Of a stretch of 64,000 bases of DNA, positions 52,045 to 60,607 are shown one piece after another. Under the pieces are notes generated by a model, which was not told the origin of the DNA, did not search any database, and was given only the letters and a program-made list of their open reading frames with translations. This DNA comes from Roseovarius faecimaris (GTDB taxonomy: Bacteria > Pseudomonadota > Alphaproteobacteria > Rhodobacterales > Rhodobacteraceae). The DNA is taken from NCBI RefSeq assembly GCF_009762325.1, contig NZ_CP034347.1:1-64000 (forward strand), given 5' to 3'. Numbering within the stretch: the first letter of the stretch is position 1; each line of letters starts with the position of its first letter. Position numbers and translations under genes: made by a program.

Positions 52045-54444
52045 TCAGACAAAGATGAAATCATCCACGTCGATCTGTGACGCGCTGAGGCCTTCCAGGA
52101 TGATCTTGTTGCCGCCATAGCTGAGCTGCACGCCGCCCGCGACAGTCGTCACATTGAGCGCATCGACATAGCCTTGCAGGCCCGAGCCGGGGGCGTTTTG
52201 CACCCCGCTCATCTGGATCTTGTCGATCCCGTCCTGGAAATCGGTGATGACATCGGTGTCGCCATTGTAAAAGGCGCTGAAGATGAAGGTGTCGGCGCCT
52301 TCATTGCCGGTCATCGTGTCACTGCCCGCGCCGCCATTGATCCGGTCGCTGCCCGCGCCGCCGTTCAGCACATCGTTGCGCCCGCCGCCGGCGATGAAAT
52401 CATCGCCGACCCCGCCGCTGATCGTGTCGTCGCCCTCGCCGCCGCCGATCGTGTCATTGCCTGCGCCGCCGCCGATCACGTCGCGGCCGGTGCCGCCGCC
52501 CATGTTGTCATTGCCGTCGCCGCCCGACACGGTGTCATCGTTGAAGCCCGCGCCGATATCGTCATGGCCGCCTTCGCCGCTGATATTGTCATTGCCGGCC
52601 CCGCCATAGAGCCCGTCATCGCCCTCGCCGCCGGTGACGATGTCATCGCCCTGCCCGGCGCCGATCGTGTCGTTGCCGGCCCCGCCCTTGACCGTATCAT
52701 TGCCCAGGCCGCCGCCGATATTGTCATGGCCGCCGCCCGCCGCCACGCTGTCATTGCCGTCCGAGGCCGAGATCTGGTCATCGCCGTTCCCGGCGTCGAT
52801 GGTGTCATCGCCGGCCAGGCCCGAGATCGTGTCGCTGCGGCTGGTGCCGGTCAGGGTGTCGGGGCCGGGTGTGCCGGTGCGCACCTCGCCAGGCTGATCA
52901 AAGCCCAGCAGGGTCGAGGCACTCACGGTCTGGTCGCTGAATTCGAAGAACTCGACATTGCGGTAGATATCCGTGCCCAGGGCCGAGACGATCTGAATGC
53001 CCGAGCTGCCGCTTTGCGAGACGCTCACGCTGGCGCGCGTGACATCCAGAACAGCGGTATCGGTGCCCTCGGCCCCGTTGACCGTGTCATTGCCGGCATT
53101 GCCTTCGAGGCGGTTGTTGGCCTCATTGCCGCGCAGCGTGTCATGACCGCTGCCGCCAATGGCGTTTTCGATCACGCTGCCGGCGGCAATCGCCACGTTG
53201 TTGACCGAGCCGTTGATATCCGAAAACCGTTCGGCGCGCAGATCGACCCGCTGGTTGGCCGACACCGTGCTGACATCGATCGTGTCGATGCCCCCGGTGT
53301 CCCGGATCGTCCAGCCGATGGGCCCGCCGCTGTAGAAGCCCGGGTTGGCCGGGTCGCCATCGAACACGATCCCCATCAGATCGCCAAGCCAGCCGCCGAC
53401 GTTGGAATTCGCCCCCCAGGTGGTGTTGCCGTGATAGGTCTGGGTGCCGCCATAGAGCAGGTCCATGGCGAAGTAATCGGCCATCATCGGCGAGACGAGC
53501 GCGACGTTCGAGCCCAGGATCGTGGGGTTTTCCGATGGGGTGAAATAGCTCATGACCGTCATCTGGACGCTGTCATTGGCATAGAGATTATCCGTGCCGT
53601 ATGTCGCCGTCCCGTCATAGGGGCCGGAATGGCCCAGCCCGAGCGCATGGCCGATCTCGTGCAGGTAGGTTTCGAAGGAATAGCTGTCGATCGTGGTGCC
53701 GTAGGTCTGCAGCCACTGGGTGGAGATATTCACCGTCGCCTGGCTGGATATGCCGGTGCTGGGATCGATCGAGGAGGGTCCGGCGAAGGCGCCGCTCTGG
53801 GAATCGTCGAAGATGATGTCGGCGGAGGCCGAGCCGGACGGGATGAAGGTGATCCCGGTGGCGATCGACCAGCTTTCCAGGGCCCATTCGGCCAGTTGCC
53901 GGCCCTCGGCGGTGAGCGCGCTGGTGTTGTAGGTCAGGGTGCCGCCGGCCTGAGCATCGAGCCGCAGCGGGGTGGTGAAGCCCCAGTCCACCTCGGTCAT
54001 GTAGGTGGCGATCTGCTCGGTGGTGTAGACATCGGTGGCCGCCTGCAGCGTGTAGTCGCCGGTTTTCGACCGGTAGCCGGACACCTCGATGTAATAGGTG
54101 CCGCTGACGGGGGCGGTGTATTGTATCCCGGAGAACAGCAGATACCGGTTGAGGTCGTCATTGGTCGCAACCTGGGTGCCGTTGCCGTCGTAGAGGGTGA
54201 GCACGGTATCGTCCAGGCCGCTGGTGCCGTTCGTTCCCCAGGCGCTGAACACATAGCTCTGCCCGGCATCGAGCTGGATGCGGACCCAGTCGGTTTCGGA
54301 GCTGCTGGAGATGGTCCCGTCAAACGTGTCGCCGACCGACATGACCGCGCTGGTGCCGCTATTGCCGGCCGCATCGGCGCCTTCGGTGAGCGTGGCCTGT
54401 TTCGTGACCGAAGTGATGTCGGAGGTATCGGGCTTCGCGACCAT
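52045..54444 (-). CDS. Secreted RTX metalloprotease (M10 serralysin-like) with a pre-peptidase domain
   Basis: 799 residues from ATG 54444, with AAGG 8 nt upstream. No Sec signal. Residues ~35-125 resemble a PPC domain (GDTFDGTISSSSETDWVRIQ). The zinc site is YLHEIGHALGLGHS (HExxHxxGxxH, about residue 260) with Met-turn VMSYF near 297. Residues ~440-740 contain many GGxGxDx(I/L) calcium-binding RTX repeats, then the RTX C-terminal export region ending DVDDFIFV. It should be exported by a type I system, which is not present here. Confidence 0.93.
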   Translation of the reverse strand: MVAKPDTSDITSVTKQATLTEGADAAGNSGTSAVMSVGDTFDGTISSSSETDWVRIQLDAGQSYVFSAWGTNGTSGLDDTVLTLYDGNGTQVATNDDLNRYLLFSGIQYTAPVSGTYYIEVSGYRSKTGDYTLQAATDVYTTEQIATYMTEVDWGFTTPLRLDAQAGGTLTYNTSALTAEGRQLAEWALESWSIATGITFIPSGSASADIIFDDSQSGAFAGPSSIDPSTGISSQATVNISTQWLQTYGTTIDSYSFETYLHEIGHALGLGHSGPYDGTATYGTDNLYANDSVQMTVMSYFTPSENPTILGSNVALVSPMMADYFAMDLLYGGTQTYHGNTTWGANSNVGGWLGDLMGIVFDGDPANPGFYSGGPIGWTIRDTGGIDTIDVSTVSANQRVDLRAERFSDINGSVNNVAIAAGSVIENAIGGSGHDTLRGNEANNRLEGNAGNDTVNGAEGTDTAVLDVTRASVSVSQSGSSGIQIVSALGTDIYRNVEFFEFSDQTVSASTLLGFDQPGEVRTGTPGPDTLTGTSRSDTISGLAGDDTIDAGNGDDQISASDGNDSVAAGGGHDNIGGGLGNDTVKGGAGNDTIGAGQGDDIVTGGEGDDGLYGGAGNDNISGEGGHDDIGAGFNDDTVSGGDGNDNMGGGTGRDVIGGGAGNDTIGGGEGDDTISGGVGDDFIAGGGRNDVLNGGAGSDRINGGAGSDTMTGNEGADTFIFSAFYNGDTDVITDFQDGIDKIQMSGVQNAPGSGLQGYVDALNVTTVAGGVQLSYGGNKIILEGLSASQIDVDDFIFV

Positions 54445-54617
54445 TTTCAAAACCTTCTGCTCATGCCTTTTCGAGTTTCCCCCTGCTGTTAGTGTTTTTC
54501 TGTGTCCACAATATGCACATCATACGGCCAATTCTTGGACGCCGCGGGGCGGTGCTATGAGGCAAAGACATTTATTGGGGGGGAATCATTGCCACGCCCC
54601 TATAATCACGCCCCTGC

Positions 54618-57086
54618 CTAAAGAAACAGAAAATCCGTGTGGTCGATCTCTTCTAGGCGGATATCCTCCAGCAGGATCGTGTGACCGTCATAGGAGATCG
54701 TGACCCCGTTGGCGCTGTCTGTCAGGGTCAGGTTATCGAACCGGCCTCTCTGGCCGGAGCCCGCCACGCCATCCAGACGGATGGTATCGACGCCGGGGGC
54801 AAAATCGGTGATCCGGTCGTGTTCGCCGCTGGTGAGCGCGTTGAAGACGAAGGTATCCGCCCCCAGCCCGCCGGTGATCTTGTCATTGCCGGGCCCGGCA
54901 TTGAGCGTGTCGGCCCCGGCGCCGCCGTCCAGCACGTCATGGCGGCCGCCCCCGGCCAGGAAGTCATGCCCGTTGCCGCCTTCGACCGTGTCATCCCCCT
55001 CGCCGCCGCCCAGCGTGTCATTGCCGTCGCCGCCGCGCAGCAGGTCGCGGCCGGTGCCGCCGCCGATATTGTCATTGCCGTCGCCGCCGAGCGCCTTGTC
55101 GTCGCCATAGCTGCCGGCCAGCATGTCCTGGCCGATCTCGCCATAGAGGCTGTCCTGCCCGGCCCCGCCCGAAAGCATGTCATTGCCGTCGCTGCCGTTG
55201 ATATAATCATCCTCGGAGCCGCCCCCGACCGTATCGTCGCCCAGCCCGGCATTGACCCGGTCATTGCCGGGCCCGCCGCCGATGGAATCGTTGCCCGCCC
55301 CGCCGCGCAGCAGGTCCTCGCCCGTGGACCCGGCCAGCGTGTCATTCCCCTCGCCGCCGTTCAGCGTGTCATTGCCTGCCCCGCCCGAAAGCACGTCATT
55401 GCGCTCTGTGCCGTCCAGTTCGTCAGGCCCGCCGGTGCCGACCAGGGTGATCCCCGTGGGCGTGGGGGCGGGCGGGGACGTGGGAGGTGTGCCCGGGCCC
55501 GGCACGGGCGGGGTCGGCTCGGGGTCCGGTTCGGGGTCGGGATCGGGGATGGAGGGCGGCGGCGGCGGCAGCAGGATGACCGGCGGCGGCGGCAGGTCGC
55601 TTACCTGCAGCGGGGCCAGTTCGACCGGCACATGGCTCAGAAACTCCGGCAGCACACGGGCCAGATCGTCGGCGTCGAGCCCCTGGCCATTGGCGCTGAG
55701 CAGCTCCAATTCCTCGTTTCCGTAGCGGATGATGGCGCCCGTGCTGGTGGTCTGGATCTGCAGCTGGCTGACCGAATAGAGCTGTGGCCAGGCCGACAGA
55801 TCGAGCCTGTCCTGGGTGATGTCGAGATCCTCGATCACGTCACGCTGGCCGTCGGCGCTCAGGACAAACACATCCGCCCCTGCCCCGCCGCGCAGCCGGT
55901 CCTGCCCGGCCCCGTCGCTGAGGATATCCGCGCCATTGCCGCCGTTCAGCGTACCGCCGCCGCCGCCCAGCGAAAGCATGTCGGCGCCGCTGGTGCCGGT
56001 CACTGTCCCGGAGGGGGCGGTGCGGACCACGCCGGAGGCGTTGTAATCGACCCTGAACTGGCTCATCCCGGCCTCGTTGGCCGACAGGGTGACGATGTCG
56101 ATCCCGTTGCCATCGGCCACGCCCATCAGGCCCGAGACCGCCTGCAGCGACGTGGCGGGCGTGTCGGCGATCGTATCGGCATGCACCAGCCGCCCCTCGG
56201 CGGTGAGGTGAAACAGGCTCAGCCCGTCATCCATGCCCGAGGCCAGCACGAAGCTCTGCTGTCCGAGCTCGATCACATCGAGCTGCGACACGCCCTGAAA
56301 GCGGGTGTCGCGGCTGTCGAGCAGATGATCGGTGACGGTCAGGCTGCCGTCATCGGCCACGGCGAAAACCGTCAGCGAGGAGCTGCCCGCGGCGGCGGCG
56401 ATCAGGAAGCTCTGGCCGCCGACCTGGGCCACATCGAGCGCGGTGGGTGTCTGGATCGGCAGGCTTTGCTGCATCCCGGCCTCTTCGACGAGGCTCAGGG
56501 TGCCGGTGCTGCTGACCCGGTAGCCCGAGATCCCGTGCTGCGTGGCGGAGCCGGTGTAGAGGTAGCTGCCGCCGCCGGTCTCGACCAGGGCCATGTCGCT
56601 GATATGCCGGGTATATTGCCCGCCCTGGGTGGCGTGGTCCTGCGGCTGGCTCAGCCCGCCCGCCCCGAGCCGGAACCCGGTGAAGCCGGTGCCGGAGGTC
56701 AGCGCCGCAAAAACCATCTGCTGCCCGCCGACCTCGGCCACCAGCGAGGTGGTGGCGAGCCCCGGCAGCAGGCCCGGGCCCAGATATCCCGGCGTGCCCG
56801 AGCGGTGCCCCGCATCCCAGGCGTCGGCCTGGTCGGTCACCGCCATGCTCATCAGCCCGCCCGCATGCCCGGTGACGGTGGCGTCGTACCACCCGACCCC
56901 GTCGAGCAGAACCTGGCCGCCGCGCCCGGCCGGGCCCGGCCCTGTCAGGTCGAGTGTCTCGCTGACCCCGTAGCCGTGATCGAAGATCGTGATCTGCTGC
57001 CCGGGTCCGGGCAGGATCGAAACCGCTGTCGCGGGGTCGTCGAAACTGCCGCCGAACTGCGTCGTCACGTGCTGAATAACAGCCAT
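54618..57086 (-). CDS. RTX calcium-binding protein with beta-propeller-like N-terminus
   Basis: 822 residues from ATG 57086 (GGGA upstream; a GTG at 57098 is less likely). Residues ~1-370 show repeating WD-like/lactonase-like blades (VAQVGGQSFLIAAAAGSSSL, VIELGQQSFVLASGMDDGLS). A first RTX block with its own terminal module spans ~370-490, a Pro/Asp/Glu linker ~492-542, and a second RTX block to the end (DHTDFLFL). Its C-terminal ~80 residues resemble those of the neighbouring protease, so both likely use the same type I exporter. No enzymatic motif was recognised. Confidence 0.9.
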   Translation of the reverse strand: MAVIQHVTTQFGGSFDDPATAVSILPGPGQQITIFDHGYGVSETLDLTGPGPAGRGGQVLLDGVGWYDATVTGHAGGLMSMAVTDQADAWDAGHRSGTPGYLGPGLLPGLATTSLVAEVGGQQMVFAALTSGTGFTGFRLGAGGLSQPQDHATQGGQYTRHISDMALVETGGGSYLYTGSATQHGISGYRVSSTGTLSLVEEAGMQQSLPIQTPTALDVAQVGGQSFLIAAAAGSSSLTVFAVADDGSLTVTDHLLDSRDTRFQGVSQLDVIELGQQSFVLASGMDDGLSLFHLTAEGRLVHADTIADTPATSLQAVSGLMGVADGNGIDIVTLSANEAGMSQFRVDYNASGVVRTAPSGTVTGTSGADMLSLGGGGGTLNGGNGADILSDGAGQDRLRGGAGADVFVLSADGQRDVIEDLDITQDRLDLSAWPQLYSVSQLQIQTTSTGAIIRYGNEELELLSANGQGLDADDLARVLPEFLSHVPVELAPLQVSDLPPPPVILLPPPPPSIPDPDPEPDPEPTPPVPGPGTPPTSPPAPTPTGITLVGTGGPDELDGTERNDVLSGGAGNDTLNGGEGNDTLAGSTGEDLLRGGAGNDSIGGGPGNDRVNAGLGDDTVGGGSEDDYINGSDGNDMLSGGAGQDSLYGEIGQDMLAGSYGDDKALGGDGNDNIGGGTGRDLLRGGDGNDTLGGGEGDDTVEGGNGHDFLAGGGRHDVLDGGAGADTLNAGPGNDKITGGLGADTFVFNALTSGEHDRITDFAPGVDTIRLDGVAGSGQRGRFDNLTLTDSANGVTISYDGHTILLEDIRLEEIDHTDFLFL

Positions 57087-57201
57087 GCCATATCCCACTC
57101 ACCGCGCCCCCACGCGACGAGCAGGCTGTCAGACAAGGCTTCAGCGGGGTTTACCCAAATCGGGCCTTGTCAGGGCATTTCGTTAGAGTTTTTTTAAAAG
57201 G

Positions 57202-57220
57202 CCGGGCCGAAACGCCCCGG
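57202..57220 (-). terminator. Intrinsic terminator after the small secreted protein gene
   Basis: CCGGG arms with a GC-rich inner stem, immediately past the stop at 57223; on the minus strand it is followed by CTTTT. Confidence 0.55.
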
Positions 57221-57222
57221 GG

Positions 57223-57618
57223 TCAGATCCCCGGCGTGGCCTTGATCAGCCCGCGCAGGAGGGCGGCGATGGCCGCCTCGTCGAGCGGCGCGCCCTTGCG
57301 CGCGGTGGCGCGCGCCGGGCCCTGCACATCGCCCTGGTCGATGCGGGCCACAAAGCGGCGGTCGCTGGCCTCTTCGACCACCAGGGTCACATCGGACGCG
57401 GCGCCCTGCGGGGCGGGCACGACCCCGCGTTCGGCCAGGGCCGCGCTCAGTTCGCGCACAAACAGCGCGCAGATCTCTTCCGAGACCTCTGCCTTGCTGT
57501 CTTGTGCGGCACATCCGACGGAAAGATGCGGCTTGTTTGCCTGGCTCATGCCACTGGCTCCCATGATTGAAACGATGGCCGCGCCCAGCATGCCGGTCAG
57601 GTTGAGGAAATGGGCCAT
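57223..57618 (-). CDS. Small exported protein of unknown function
   Basis: 131 residues. Hydrophobic N-terminus that looks like a signal peptide (LNLTGMLGAAIVSIMGASG). The mature part (SVGCAAQDSKAEVSEEICAL, SDVTLVVEEASDRRFVARID) has two Cys and no recognised domain. It lies between the RTX gene and the coiled-coil sulfotransferase gene, and has a terminator right after it. Confidence 0.65.
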   Translation of the reverse strand: MAHFLNLTGMLGAAIVSIMGASGMSQANKPHLSVGCAAQDSKAEVSEEICALFVRELSAALAERGVVPAPQGAASDVTLVVEEASDRRFVARIDQGDVQGPARATARKGAPLDEAAIAALLRGLIKATPGI

Positions 57619-57732
57619 CCTTGTGCGCTTTCACAGCAGATATGCAGGATCACCCTGCCTGTTTCATGTCGGCCTCCGGGACCGAAAGATCAACCCCGGA
57701 CTGGCCGCTTCGGGGGACGTCCTGCGCGCCGG

Positions 57733-59025
57733 TCACGACCGCAGCATGTTGACGACGCGGCGCATCGGGGCGGTCAGCTTCCACGAGGTGCTGCCCAGGA
57801 TCAGGTCTTTCTCGCTTTCCAGGGCGGCGATATGCGCGTGCAGATCGGCCTGTTTCGCCTCATGGGTTTGCCGGGCCTGGCGCATGGCCTCCTGCAGCTT
57901 GCGGCGCTCGGCGGCAAGGCTGTCACGTTCGGCCTGCAGGCTGTTGCGCGCTGTCACGAGGTGGTCGCGCTCGGCGATAAGGCTGTCGCGCTCGCCAAGC
58001 AGGCTGTCGCGCTCGGATGCCAGAGTGTTGCGCGCGGCCGTCACGGCGGCGTGGTCCTGGCCCAGGCGCTCGATGTCGGTGTTCAGCCGGGCGGTGTGCT
58101 CGGCCGCGGCCTCGGCCTCCTGCGCCGCCGTCTTGAGGGAGGCGCGCAGCTCTCTGAGCAGAGCGCCGAACATCGGGGTGGTGGCGGTGAAGCGCGCGCG
58201 CAGCGCATCGAGGGCCTCATGATCCGCCGTGTCTTCGCCGCTGGCGACCCAGCGCTCCAGGATGTCATAGGCCTGACTGACCCAGTCCGAAAGACGGGCG
58301 CTGTCGGGGCTGCCCGCCTTTGGCTCCACATTGTGGCGCAGGTCCTTGCTCAGAAAGCCGTCGATCTGCGCGCCGGTCTCTTCGGGTTGCCGCGGAAAGA
58401 CGATGTCGCTGTGCTTTTGCACCGCGTGTATCACACAGGGCCAGTCTTCCAGCGTGCGCTCGAAATTGGTGAACACCCGGGTGCAGCCCCGTGACCGGGC
58501 CTCGGCATCGAGCACATGGCGCAGCCAGAGCAGCAGGCCATATTCCAGGGGCCAGCCCTCGCGGATATGCAGGGACCGGGCGACTTCCAGCGGATGGCGG
58601 TGGTTGTGCACATAGACCGGGGTGAGCTCCGCCGCCGTCAGCAGCTTGCGCCAGAAGGGCAGAAGGCGGCATATCCTCGGATCCTTGATCGCGAGGAGAG
58701 AGGAGGTGCCAAACTCCTCGCGCAGCACGTCGAGGCCCCTGGAAAGGAAGCTGTCGGCCTCCGGCGAGGCGGCCCAGCCGGGGTCGAACTCTGTCCAGTC
58801 ATCCCAGGACGAGGCGCCCGAGGCCAGGATATCGTCGTTGATTTTGTAAATCCTGTTGGATTCGAAATACCCTTTGGGATTGTGCTCGCTGGCGGGCATC
58901 AGGGTTGCGGGCAGATCGCAGCCCATCTGCCCGAACAGACCCGCCAGCGCCGAAGAGCCGGAGCGATGCATGCTCAGGACCACCACAGCGTACCGGGGAG
59001 GGGCCGGGGGCTTCTCTGCGGGCAT
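57733..59025 (-). CDS. Sulfotransferase with long coiled-coil C-terminus
   Basis: About 430 residues from ATG 59025 (GGAA 8 nt upstream). N-terminal P-loop VVVLSMHRSGSSALAGLFGQ, then NPKGYFESNRIYKINDDIL and IKDPRICRLLPFWR, typical of sulfotransferase family proteins in polysaccharide clusters. Residues ~285-405 are a coiled coil with repeating SERDSLLGERDSLIAERD. The tail GSTSWKLTAPMRRVVNML matches the tail of the small protein at 37337-37594. Confidence 0.85.
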   Translation of the reverse strand: MPAEKPPAPPRYAVVVLSMHRSGSSALAGLFGQMGCDLPATLMPASEHNPKGYFESNRIYKINDDILASGASSWDDWTEFDPGWAASPEADSFLSRGLDVLREEFGTSSLLAIKDPRICRLLPFWRKLLTAAELTPVYVHNHRHPLEVARSLHIREGWPLEYGLLLWLRHVLDAEARSRGCTRVFTNFERTLEDWPCVIHAVQKHSDIVFPRQPEETGAQIDGFLSKDLRHNVEPKAGSPDSARLSDWVSQAYDILERWVASGEDTADHEALDALRARFTATTPMFGALLRELRASLKTAAQEAEAAAEHTARLNTDIERLGQDHAAVTAARNTLASERDSLLGERDSLIAERDHLVTARNSLQAERDSLAAERRKLQEAMRQARQTHEAKQADLHAHIAALESEKDLILGSTSWKLTAPMRRVVNMLRS

Positions 59026-59176
59026 CGGTTTGGTTCCCTTGGTCTGGTTCCGGGCCGGCCGGAGACCGGCCATTTCAGGGGGGCGTGCGGAGGTTCTGGG
59101 TCAGGACGTGGAAATATTCAAGCGTTTTGGCGGTTTTGCGGCCTGTTGCGCGCGGGGGTTGTGGCGCGCCCGGGCC

Positions 59177-60166
59177 TTATCCCCGGCGCTTGTGCAGCCA
59201 GCCCAGAAAGGCGCGGTCAGGGTTGCTCAGCCGCGTGCGTCCGGACGCCTCCCACCAGCTCAGCCATTCGGCCTGCAGCGCATAGACATCCGCGCCGGGG
59301 GCCAGCTGCCGGGCTTCCTCCAGGGTTTCGGGCGCCAGGTGCGGGGCGGCGGCGGGCCGCTTGCCGATCCGCGCGAAGCGGATCAGGTCGCCCGGGGCCT
59401 CGGCCATGGTGTAATCGGGCAGATGCGCCTCTGTGATCATCCGGCGCAGGGCCGCGCGAAACACCCGCAGCGGCGCGGCCGAGCCCGATTTCTTGTGCAG
59501 CGTGGCGACAGAGACCGTCCAGCCCGGCTGCCGGCCGCAATGTTTGCGCGCCAGCTCATAGATCCGCCGCTCCAGCGGCTTGCGCAGGCGGAAATAGTCG
59601 CGGCTCAGCGTGAGCACCGATTTGGACAGCACCGCGCGGTAGAGCCATTCGCTGAGCGTGACCGTGACCGATACCATCCGCCCGCCCCGGCTCTTGCGCA
59701 CGATCTCCCAGGCCTCGATCAGGCCGAAGCCGCGCGTCGTTTCCTCGCCGCCGGTCTGCAGATTGGTGGTGATGCGCGTGCCCGCCAGCCGCTCGAACGC
59801 CTCGCGCAGGCGCATATAGCCATCTCCGGATGTGTCGCGGTTGGTGGCGACCAGAAGGTCATGCGCCGTCAGGTGCAGCACCCGCGAGGTCGCCCGCCCC
59901 TTGTTGAGCGCCGCCATGAGCTGGCTCACGCAATAGATCAGGATGTCCTTGTCATGGATCGTGGCGCGGCCCCGCACACTGGGCGTCACCTCCACGGTCA
60001 CATCGTTATGGGTATAGCGCAGGATGCGCCGGTCGGGCCGGGTCGAAAGCGAGAAGATCGGGTGCTCCATCGTGCCCAGGTCGTCCTTGGGCGAGGCTCC
60101 GAAAATATCGCAGATGAAGAAATCCGCTGTCGGATGTCGTGTGGGTAAAAGCCCCTGTTGTGCCAT
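59177..60166 (-). CDS. repA: Plasmid replication initiator protein RepA
   Basis: 329 residues, typical of the replication initiator protein A family (PF10134-type) that defines RepA replicons in Rhodobacteraceae. Seen in DFFICDIFGASPKDDLGTME, DKDILIYCVSQLMAALNKGR, LEAWEIV-type and LSEWLYRAVLS regions, RRIYELARKHCG. It should bind the adjacent origin. Divergent from parA across 441 bases. Confidence 0.93.
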   Translation of the reverse strand: MAQQGLLPTRHPTADFFICDIFGASPKDDLGTMEHPIFSLSTRPDRRILRYTHNDVTVEVTPSVRGRATIHDKDILIYCVSQLMAALNKGRATSRVLHLTAHDLLVATNRDTSGDGYMRLREAFERLAGTRITTNLQTGGEETTRGFGLIEAWEIVRKSRGGRMVSVTVTLSEWLYRAVLSKSVLTLSRDYFRLRKPLERRIYELARKHCGRQPGWTVSVATLHKKSGSAAPLRVFRAALRRMITEAHLPDYTMAEAPGDLIRFARIGKRPAAAPHLAPETLEEARQLAPGADVYALQAEWLSWWEASGRTRLSNPDRAFLGWLHKRRG

Positions 60167-60264
60167 CTGTCCTCTGGTGTCCGGGATCAGGCCCCGGCCG
60201 CTCGTTTCGTGCTGCTCGTTTGGCGCCCCCGATTCTTCGGGGTTTCAGTGACACCAGCCTAAAG

Positions 60265-60273
60265 TTATCCACA
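60265..60273 (+). promoter_or_regulatory. DnaA box
   Basis: TTATCCACA, a perfect consensus DnaA-binding site, about 100 bases upstream of the repA start and 340 before parA. Confidence 0.8.
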
Positions 60274-60306
60274 GCCTGAGGCCAGTCTGATCTGACCCGG
60301 ATCGGG

Positions 60307-60339
60307 GGATCGGAGTCGGACAAGCGTAGGATCAGAGTC
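60307..60339. repeat. Direct repeats containing GANTC (CcrM) sites
   Basis: GGATCGGAGTC (60307-60317) and GGATCAGAGTC (60329-60339) are 22 bases apart, start to start. Each contains GAGTC, a site for the alphaproteobacterial CcrM methylase. They may be iterons for RepA or cell-cycle sensors. Confidence 0.5.
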
Positions 60340-60569
60340 ACCTCAGCGTGGTTTTGGAATCGCCCCCTGCCGCAAGAGCCTTGGATTCAAAGGCTTTCCC
60401 CGCGGGAATTGAGCCCGTAACAAAAAACTAACCATAAATAACATGAAAAAAGCGGGGATCACTTCTGACAAAGACCGTTGCAAAGACACAAATGACAGTG
60501 TTTGCTTAGAAAATATAAAGAAAAGCCGAGACGCCTGCGCTCTTTTCTTCCATGTTCGCTCTTTTTGCG

Positions 60570-60575
60570 TATACT
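60570..60575 (+). promoter_or_regulatory. Candidate -10 box of the parA promoter
   Basis: TATACT, 32 bases before the parA ATG. The matching -35 is weak (TTCCAT, 16 bases upstream). Confidence 0.35.
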
Positions 60576-60607
60576 GGCCTAAAATGCGCACATGAGCAGG
60601 GCGTGAC

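Larger units (their letters stand above)
60167..60607. other. Putative replication origin region between repA and parA
   Basis: 441 bases with no gene. The left half holds a consensus DnaA box and two 11-base direct repeats; 60417-60530 is clearly AT-rich (caaaaaactaaccataaata and similar) and could be the unwinding element. The repA-parAB arrangement makes this the expected origin and shared promoter region. Confidence 0.7.

Noticed and set aside
52300..55400. CRISPR-like regular repeats
   Set aside because: The short repeated units are in-frame RTX nonapeptide codons inside two genes, without spacers.
52174..57197. Plus-strand open frames of 772 and 838 codons
   Set aside because: Antisense to the two RTX genes; the apparent Ala/Ile/Val repeats are the complement of the GGxGxD repeats.
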